A stretch of DNA of 64,000 nt from Hericium rajendrae (lineage: Eukaryota; Basidiomycota; Agaricomycetes; Russulales; Hericiaceae). The stretch lies in assembly GCA_033439255.1 (NCBI GenBank), contig CM065879.1, positions 166,501-230,500 on the forward strand, read 5' to 3'. The notes under the pieces are model-generated. The model made no database searches and was not told where the DNA came from. It saw nothing but the letters and a program-made list of their open reading frames with translations. The translations under genes and the position numbers were made by a program. Shown here one piece after another: positions 56,427 through 64,000 of the stretch. Each line of letters opens with the position of its first letter. Position 1 is the stretch's first letter.

Positions 56427-56466
56427 ACGCGTCTGTTGCGCGTCCACGTGGTGTGACGTCACGCGT
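56427..56466 (-). promoter_or_regulatory. paired ACGCGT (MCB) boxes of Sld3-like copy 3
   Basis: Same spacing and intervening CCACGTGG and TGACGTCA as the other copies, kept although the gene is damaged. Confidence 0.45.
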
Positions 56467-56773
56467 TTCCCTTCAATTTGGCCGCAACGATTTCTTTTCT
56501 ATGCTTGGGCACAACTTGGGCATAACATATTCTCGAATTTTGGATCAGATAGAGTCTCTATGCAACATATCAAAGTGACTTATTTCATTGTCACTATTCA
56601 TTCACCGCGAATCGGTACGTCGTCACCATTGAATTTTTGAACCGCTACTCCCGAGTCTCAGAATGCCCGGGATCTTATACATGCTCGAGTAGAGCTATTA
56701 GCCCACTGTGCTGGCGGTCAGACGTTCCCTTAGTTTCGCACGTTCGGGTCTCTCTTCTTTCCCATATATCAGC

Positions 56774-58752
56774 ATGTTCCGCCCTCGGTGTTCGAAAATC
56801 CCCTCCCTACGACTCCTTGCAGCTGGAGTCTCCTCGTCTCTGTGTCGTCCTCGCTGCCCACCCTCTTCATTCAACCGCTCTTTCACGAGGAACCCCATCA
56901 CCGCCACGACCAGTCGACTACCTTCTCGTCGACTCTCCAATATGCTAGACCCGAAGTCTCTCATGAAGGATCTAGAGAGCGAACTCTTCAACTACACTAC
57001 CGGGCGTTTCCTGTAAGTCTCCTACATCTTGTCTCGTCTTTCTAACCTGTAATGTGACGTACCCAGTGCCAACGACTCCCTTCGCCGCCGAGAGCGCAGG
57101 CGCGTCTTCGACATCCCCGGACTCTTTAGCATCATTGCTAAGGCACTACACTGTCAGACTGAAGAGATCGTCGGCTTTCGCAAGCTCGCAGAGGGTGGCT
57201 TCAACCGTATCTTTCTCGTCACCTTAGATACCGGCTTCCAGCTCGTCGCACGCATCCCGTATCCTATCCTGATTCCCAAGGCGTACGCTCTCGCCAGTGA
57301 AGTCGCTACCATGGACTTCCTTCGTTCCAAAGGGCTCCCCATTCCCAAGGTCTACGCGTATTCCTTTACGTCAAAGAACGAGGCCGAGACGGAATACATT
57401 CTAATGGAGTACGTTGAAGGCACCGACTTGAGCCAGATATGGTTCGACCTCAAGGCAGATGAAATCAACTCGCTTATGGACCAGCTCGCAAAGGTCGAGT
57501 CTACTATGTTGTCCATCTCTTTTCCCGCTGGCGGGAGCATCTACTACGCCAGAGACCTGAAGGAGCTGTCTGGGAATGAGGGCATTCCGCTCGAGGAGGA
57601 GAACGAGGGCATCCCACTCGACGAGCAAATCGAGAGCATCTCGCTCGAGAAGGAGCGATTCTGTATAGGCCCTGATGTGTCGGTACCGCTGTGGTATGGA
57701 CGACGGGAACAATTGGACGTATTCCGAGGACCATGTACGTCGCACTTCTCCTATCTCTTCTGCCTCTTCTTAACCAATCGATGACCATAGATGAAGACGC
57801 CAATTCGGTGCTGGTCACGGGAGCCAAGAAAGAGCTCGCCTACCTCGACCAGTTTGGCTCACCGAGGGTACCTTACCAACACTTCCGAAGGGAGTACTAT
57901 AACTACGAGAAGCAGCCACCGTCGGACCACGCCAAGAACCTTCGTCGCTATCTCCGTCTCGCACCGTTCCTCGTGCCAGACGACGACTCCCTCAGCGCTT
58001 TCTGCATCCGCCACCCCGACGTCACCGACAGTAATCTCAAAGTTTCGACAGATTCCAATGGCTTGCAGATCCTTAGCATGTTGGACTGGCAGTACGCTGT
58101 TGTCCTACCCCTCTTTCTCCACGCCGGTATGCCCGACATCATCCAGAACGAAGAGGACGAGGTCTCTCGAAGCATGATCAAGCCTAAGCTACCGGACGAC
58201 TTCGACAAGCTGTCGGAAGAAAAGCAAGAGTGGGAGATGGAGCTCCTCCGTCGTCGTCTTGTTCACTATCGTTACAACCTGAGCACAGCGGCGTACAACA
58301 GGATCCACCACAAGGGTCTGGTCTATCCGTTGAATACTTTCCGTCGCCGCATCTTCAATCGTGCAATTGCTGTGTGGGAGGGTGAGACGATCAAGTTGCT
58401 GTATGCGCTGATAGATATGGTGTCTGGCTGGCCGAGTTTTGCGAAGGATGGCACGCCATGTCCGGTCGTGTTCACGGAGGACGAGGTAGCCGCGGCGGAG
58501 AAGCTGTATCAGGCACTGGCGCAAGCAGAAATGGGTGAGAAGACGCTGAGGGACAATGTCGGCTACGGAGCTGAGACCTGGGTGCCCGTCGCTCACTACG
58601 AGGAAGCCAAGGCATTCGGTCAGGAGATAAAGCGGAGGACATTGGAGGCATGTGCGGAGGACGAAGAGACGACGGAGGAGACGTACGCTGTGATCGAGGC
58701 GAACTGGCCCTTGGACGATATGGACGAAGAGGAGTTAGAGGAGTACAAGTAA
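56774..58752 (+). CDS. Aim9-like mitochondrial phosphotransferase (APH/kinase-like fold)
   Basis: Three exons (introns at about 57013-57066 and 57734-57790) give about 620 residues. The N-terminus MFRPRCSKIPSLRLLAAGVS with further Arg/Ser and few acidic residues looks like a mitochondrial targeting peptide. The kinase-like body has FRKLAEGGFNRIFLVTLDTG (glycine-loop region), VARIPYP, EVATMDFLRSKGLPIPKVYA, YILMEYVEGTDL, and RHPDVTDSNLKVS, the HxDxxxxN catalytic loop. LDWQYAVVLP supplies the metal-binding Asp. It ends EELEEYK. The family includes yeast Aim9 (altered inheritance of mitochondria), whose substrate is not settled. It sits inside a duplicated block that lacks it in the left arm. Confidence 0.8.
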
Positions 58753-59240
58753 GGAATCGACCTGTATACCCGTTCTGCAATGTTATTATCTATCTGCTGT
58801 TGAATTCATCACCACTCAGGCTCTTTCACAACGCAAACTTCTTTTCGACGAGGGACACGTCGTCGACGTCGTTCTTTAGCTCGCTAATATCGCGATTAAT
58901 GTTCAAATGAGTCGCACTTGTCCACTTTTCAATGAGCTATACTCGTTTGTTCTCCTTTGAAGACAGAGCTTGTATCTCGATTCTATCCGACCATTCGTTT
59001 CAGTGGATAAAGGGTATATCGTGGATGACGGGACTCGACTCCAACTTCAAGGAAACCCAACAGAAAATACCGTCGTTCCTCATACGTAATGCTGACATCT
59101 ATAAGCTTCACCATCCTTCGACCTTCGTGCATTGGGCCTTGCACGATTTCAGCACAGAAAGAACACAACGTTCTCTGCGCATCTGGAATATCATACCATA
59201 GATTTAAGGCCGCGGAAGGTCATCCAGTATAGTTTGCTTA
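58753..59240. other. intergenic stretch, no gene seen
   Basis: An 89-codon frame (58932-59201) has no recognisable motif. The piece TCTGGAATATCATAC...AGGCCGC (59180-59215) recurs near 53840-53880. Confidence 0.4.
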
Positions 59241-60016
59241 TCAAGTAGGTGTTACATAGCCTACAGGAGAGCCGGGCGCGAACCGGCGACGGAAAACTCC
59301 CTGAGGCCTGCTGACGAACTGCATGTTGCTCGCGTCGAGTCTGTTACCAGTGCTAGCAATGAATTTGTCTCTCATGTCGCGATCGTAGTCTACCTCCGTG
59401 AGCCTGATGTCCGCTTTGGCGCGGTCGTGGCTGCTTCTGGTTAAAAATGCGAGAAACCACTCGTCGCCTTCCTCGAAGCCTATACAGCGTCGGTCAATAC
59501 AACATGCGGCAGGAATAACGGACCCACAATTTGGTATAGGCACGCAGGCTTCCTTCGGCTGGCAGATGTACCAGTTCGTCCAGGCGAGAAAGATGTCAAC
59601 GACGTCTGGTGTTCCCTCCGGAGCATCAGGTTCGTGACCAGCGGACTTGAGGAATTCGATCAGAGCTTTCTGATTGACGATGTATCCTCCAAGGACTCTG
59701 ACCATGCTGCACGCGAAAGTCAGTGCGAAGATATACTACATGTGCACAATAGTATACGTACGTGAATTTTTGTCAGGAGATTCTGTATCACTTTGGAGTG
59801 TGGCTTCAACAGCTTTCGAGTTGCTATAAGTGTACAAAGCAAGCCTGCGGGAGGACGGAGAGAAAATGATGTGAGCAGAAGGGTCAATGCCGACTCAGGA
59901 GTGCTTGTCCTGAGAATGTAATTACGTTTATCTAAGTCGTAGGCTGCTGCATGCGATGTGGACGTCTGAGGCCGAGTCAAAAAAGCATGCACATGATCAT
60001 AATTCGTAGTTGACAT
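59241..60016 (-). CDS. small FunK1-adjacent family gene, intact copy
   Basis: Three exons give about 235 residues. Exon 1 starts MSTTNYDHVHAFLTRPQTST and ends QNLLTKIH. Exon 2 starts after GCGTGCAG with MVRVLGGYIVNQKALIEFLK and carries DIFLAWTNWYICQPKEACVP. Exon 3 reads CFEEGDEWFLAFLTRSSHDR, then DYDRDMRDKFIASTGNRLDA, and ends VGYVTPT. I do not recognise the family. The C-terminal third is the best conserved among the four copies in this window. The start lies 62 bases after the FunK1 stop on the same strand, and the same order holds in the left arm, so the two genes have moved together. Confidence 0.65.
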
Positions 60017-60077
60017 GGTAGATACTAGACATAACCGGCAGCATAATGAAATCCAATCCAATCCAATGTTAATCGGT

Positions 60078-62585
60078 TTACTTCGTCGATGCTACAGGGC
60101 CCGCGACGATCGGGGAGATTGCTCCAGTCACCTCCTTCTCCTCTGCCACTCCCGCCAATGAGGCATGGAACGAAACAGAACCCATCGGCTCTGAGTCCCC
60201 GGACGCCTGCTGCAACGATCGTACTCGCTTGCCACGACTGTTCGCGAACGACTCCATCATGTTGCTCCCCTCTTGAGAGCGCTTCTTCGCATTCCCTGCC
60301 ACATTATCGCGGCCAGCGTCTCCCGCTTCCCATTCGGACTCCTTGAAGTGCTTGTCAAAGATAGCCATGAAGCCTTCAGAGTTCGACAAGAAGATGATAG
60401 AGGCGGCAAGTGCCTCTGGACTGAAGTTATCATCATATTCGTCCATGTAGAGCCGTTTAAAGCTCTTTCGAAGATCATAGATCAACCCTGCCAGGGGCTT
60501 CTTGAACGCGGAAAAAAGTTCCTTCGATGGGAAGGTGCCGTCAAGGAAGAGCGACCTCTTCTGTTTTCCGCCTGTGAACGTCATCAATTCTTCGTTCCAA
60601 TTGCCGGAGTCGAACACCGTGCATAAGTCTTCCTCCAGTTGCGGTATCGAGTTACGGCAATATCGCAGAACGTGGTAGAGGAGAACATGGAAGAATGATT
60701 CAAGGTCATGGCGTAATTCGTGTGGAGTGCTGGGTTGCATCAAAATCTGCGCAGCAATGAACTGCCATGTTCCCTGCAAGATGTACATATGAGTATGCTA
60801 TACGTATCTGAATTATTATCAATCACTTACGGTCCTCCAGTCTCGGCGTGGCGACTTGAGGTCAACGGACTTGGACAATTCCCAATCGATTAACAAGCCT
60901 TCATACCCGTCGCCTTTCTTGTTCTTCCTTACGAGAATGTTCCCGCCGCTGACGTCGCGGTGCAGAACACGTGCTTTGTCATAGGCTACCCAGTGGGCTG
61001 AAGAGTGAAAATGACGATGAGCGACGTTACACGACAGCTGATGGAGATACTCACATTCAACGGCATGCCGAACAGAAGTACAGATCTCGAGAGATGATTT
61101 CGAAGACTTCAGCGGGCGGCCTATGGTATCGAGCACGAGCCGGTAGTGAATGTACAGATTGACCCGCACTTTGCCGGTTACCCAAGGCTTCTGCTTGAAT
61201 TCCTGAGTCCGCGTCTTCTGGTCCCCGACATCTCCCGAACAGACCAGCCCCGCGATGTACGGCACCTTGTGCTCATGCAAGTCCCGATAAGTCATGCCTT
61301 CGGGCTTGATGTCAGGAGCATCGGCACGCCAAGTGTCCTTGAGATAGACCAAGACGCGTTTCTGTAGATCATAGGCAATATACCCAAATGTGCACCTTCC
61401 CGTGGGTGCATATGTATACCATCGCGGACTCGGGGCAACGAAATAGTGATCCTTTTGGGTCTTCTCATCGCGAACGTGGAACTTGTGCAGCGTGGTGAAG
61501 GGCAAGTCGATCTGCCCATTCATGTCGACCATGTACTCGCGCACATCCTTCGACTCGAGTAAAGTCCTTGCCAGGTCGGCTTCTTCCTTCTTTGGTACAC
61601 AGACGGTAGGATCCCGACCGCGTTGTTGAGGGGTCATGTGGTTGAATCTCCACAAGAACTCTGCGAGGTATTGACCATCGCTCCCGAGACTCAAGCGCCT
61701 GGTGACAATGGCGCCTGCTCGATCCCAGCGAATGAGGCGATAATGCTCGGGGAACAGAAAGATTGAGAAAGCAAAAGACCGAAATTGAGCGGAGAACATA
61801 GCAGTGATGTATGAAATCATCTGGCCACGGTTTTCCTTCGCCAGAGCATCGTCGCGCTGGAAAAGAGATGTTTTCTTGTTGACATCGGCAGGATCGCTAT
61901 CGATGAATGGATCATTCGTTAACGTCTCAGGCTTGCGTTCAATTGGTAGCTCGAGGATAGGGAATGACATCAACTTGTTATGTCTGGCGCGGTCCGCCTT
62001 CCGTGAACCACGATTCGCCTTCGGGGGCTGGGGAGGGGGAGTCGGAGGAGGTAGGGCCACATCGCTAGCGGAAGGACAGACGTCGTTGGCGAGAGGAGAG
62101 ACAACGTCGGATTGCTTGGCCTCATCTGGAAGAGTTGTCGATGGGCCTACAGAAGCGGTGTCTTTGCGATTGTAAACGGACATATCGGGTTTGCAGTACT
62201 TCGGGTGGTCGGGGTCCCCGTTGGCCGTGGTGTTCACAAGCTCAAGAGACGGACAGAGTCCGTGTGACTCCACTGCACTGATCTGGCGCACAGTCAGCGC
62301 GATAACGGCGGACGATTATGAGTTGGAACGCACAAATTCGTTCTCTGACGATCCAATCGTCCCGAGTGCGTCGCCGACCTGAGGAGCAGGCTCGGAGTGT
62401 GATGGCACAAATGCCTCGAGGAACTCGTCCACCGGCATCGGTCCTACAAACTCCATCCTCATGTCTTGGGCAATATCAAGTCGATACTGTGGTGCTTTGG
62501 GATCTTTACTGGAAGACGTGAACGTCGCGGCTCTGGAGTTGGTATACTTAACTGGGGTACTCTGGAGCTCGGGTTGTTCAGGCAT
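60078..62585 (-). CDS. FunK1-type fungal protein kinase, copy 2
   Basis: Same four-exon plan as copy 1. It starts MPEQPELQSTPVKY (62585) and ends VASTK. The catalytic loop HRDVSGGNILV, the DWELSKSVDL metal site and the GTWQFIAAQIL activation segment are intact. Differences from copy 1 are mostly single substitutions (for instance DWELS for DWELC) and a few residues in the low-complexity N-terminus. A 3' exon starts near 60775 after TTGCAG. With no stop or frame change it looks functional. An ACGCGT hexamer and TATA box are conserved upstream. Confidence 0.92.
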
Positions 62586-63715
62586 GATGAAGTCAAGGGG
62601 AGGGGAATGACTTACGGTCGTACAGCTATGGATTCTTTATAGAAATCGGACAATAGCAATGCCACACACGTTGCGAGTGGATTTGCAGAATTGTGGACTT
62701 GAATGTGCTGGGAGGATGTCAACACGCCGTGCACGCGTTCAAGTTGAAACTCAGACGCTCATTGTGCGAGACGCGTTTTCGCGCTCCGCGGCGCGCACGT
62801 GACCGCGTCAAGCTTTATTCGGCTAAAGGATTTGCTCGAGGATGTGTTTGTCCGGGCCCTGAGTCTAGACGATCCTGAGGCACGATGGTTGAGTCCAGTA
62901 TCTACTCTGCCCCCGGGAGACTACCTGAGTCACGATCCCTGGCGCAGCGCCAGGACTTAATTTCTAATGTGAGATGAGGACCACTATTTCTCTCAAATAG
63001 AAGCACCGAATTTACGAAGGCAAGAGTCCTGTTCAGGGGGCTCCTTGATCTCTAACCACCACCATGGTGAGATTTTCCCATGCTATGCGCGGGCAAGGAT
63101 GAGCTTGCGACCACTGTCCAGGACGACTCTGTCGTTGACTGACGGACACTGCATGCTCTCAGACTACTATCTGGCCCCACCACAGTCCTCGCCAACGGCC
63201 CTGAGGGGCGCGGAGTGGAGTTGACAACGTAGAGACCACTACGAGCCACCACTCAAATACCACGTATGACTACACGCGATAACGTAAAAACCTGAGTAAT
63301 TACATACCACGTAAACCACATCTGCTCACTGGCATGTCTACCATGACCCGCACCACCCACCAACAGCCCGACAAATTGTGCCATCTGCGCCCCCTGCACC
63401 CGCCGCCACCGCCGCCGCCTACGACAATGACGACGACGACGAGAATGCCAAGCATAACCTAAGCCACCTCCCACAAAGAACCCTTCACTCCCCTTTGTCC
63501 ACTCTTATCCGATGACTGGCGGAACATTGGCCTTTGAAACTACACAAAGAACGGATAACAAAGCGTCCCTTCACGCGACCACCTGGACGTTACAGAAACA
63601 CGCCGACAAACCCCTTGGCGAAACGGCTATAAAAAACCTGATTCAATGGTGGTACGCCCCAGCACCAAACTTCATTCAACTAGCTAACAAACCTAACCCA
63701 CCCAATCCTCTTACC
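62586..63715. other. intergenic stretch with CCGCCG/GACGAC microsatellite
   Basis: The left part is the promoter end of the inverted arm. At about 63397-63445 CCGCCA and CGACGA trinucleotide runs occur. TATAAAAAA at 63628-63636 is a likely TATA element for the next gene. No other gene is seen. Confidence 0.5.
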
Positions 63716-64000
63716 ATGTCTGCTACCCCGAACGACACCACCGTTCTGAACGACACTCTCGTCCCGAACGAGACTACTGCCCCAGCTAACGCCACGCTCC
63801 CCCCACCAGCCCCAGCCCTGAGCACTGGTTACAAGAAATCTGCGGTCATGGGTGCCTCTGCGATCGTGGAACAGGCAAAGAAAGATGCCAAGAAGAAAAT
63901 CCAGAATGGTATGCACCGTACCCAACTTCCCCCACCCCCAAACCCGCTGATGCTATTGTATAGACAAACTAGCAGCGAAACTGAGCCGTAAGGCTGCTGA
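63716..64000 (+). CDS. partial gene, 5' end only, unknown
   Basis: Starts MSATPNDTTVLNDTLVPNET, a Thr/Asn/Pro-rich head, then STGYKKSAVMGASAIVEQAK and KDAKKKIQNG. An intron (GTATGCACC...TTGTATAG, about 63909-63962) leads to DKLAAKLSRKAA at the window end. The gene runs off the window. Function unknown. Confidence 0.55.

Larger units (their letters stand above)
59240..63045 (-). repeat. right arm of ~3.7-kb inverted duplication (FunK1 block)
   Basis: Inverse match to 19900-23570, about 36 kb away. Identity is high across coding, intron and promoter parts. Near the outer end the arm carries an extra ~65 bases (about 62870-62940, GACTCAGG...CTACCTGAGTC region) absent from the left arm. Confidence 0.85.

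Noticed and set aside
1-64000. LTR retrotransposons or virus-like elements
   Set aside because: No reverse transcriptase, integrase, capsid or polymerase motif and no long direct terminal repeats were recognised by reading.

Overview
This window looks like a piece of an Agaricomycete (basidiomycete) nuclear genome, most likely a polypore-like wood-decay fungus. The evidence is gene content and gene style. There is a KDZ transposase with a CxC2 cysteine cluster next to a TET/JBP dioxygenase, two FunK1 fungal kinases, an etherase-like glutathione S-transferase, a SepA/Bni1 formin, and many GT-AG introns of about 45-65 bases. The species cannot be fixed from sequence reading alone.

Layout. (1) 1 to about 18.4 kb is an accessory region dominated by a KDZ-type DNA transposon neighbourhood. 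It holds the transposase (2252-6031, minus), the TET/JBP gene (6167-7556, minus) and five multi-exon genes of unknown function (413-1014, 1223-2131, 7615-11454, 12178-14636, 14788-15863). It also carries repeated copies of the palindrome TGCCGCGGCA, degenerate palindrome-containing repeats and a 44-bp satellite (17813-18356). A 2.7-kb TIR element with TA target duplications sits inside an intron of the 7615-11454 gene. (2) 18.7-19.5 kb carries the GST. (3) 20-27.9 kb holds a FunK1 kinase, a decayed small gene, a gene that resembles the replication factor Sld3, and an F-box gene. (4) 28-31 kb is a nest of TIR elements inside another small-gene copy, flanked by an intact tRNA-Leu and a truncated one. 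(5) 31.3-43.5 kb is the conserved core: formin, second F-box paralogue (inverted), tRNA-Pro and the recyclin-1/Sec10-like F-box protein. (6) 44-50.7 kb has a short TIR element, a C2H2 zinc-finger gene and a single-pass membrane protein gene. (7) 51-63 kb contains inverted copies of the block at 20-25.6 kb: two more Sld3-like copies, two more small genes and the second FunK1. A phosphotransferase (Aim9-like) gene lies inside it and a partial gene lies at the right edge.

Two processes shaped the window. The left part is transposon territory where a DNA-modifying enzyme, a transposase and CpG-containing palindromes occur together. The rest was built by inverted segmental duplication: FunK1 twice, Sld3-like three times, the small family four times and the large F-box gene twice, around single-copy housekeeping genes. 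All calls come from reading the sequence. No database search, alignment program or composition calculation was run. No LTR retrotransposon or virus-like element was recognised.
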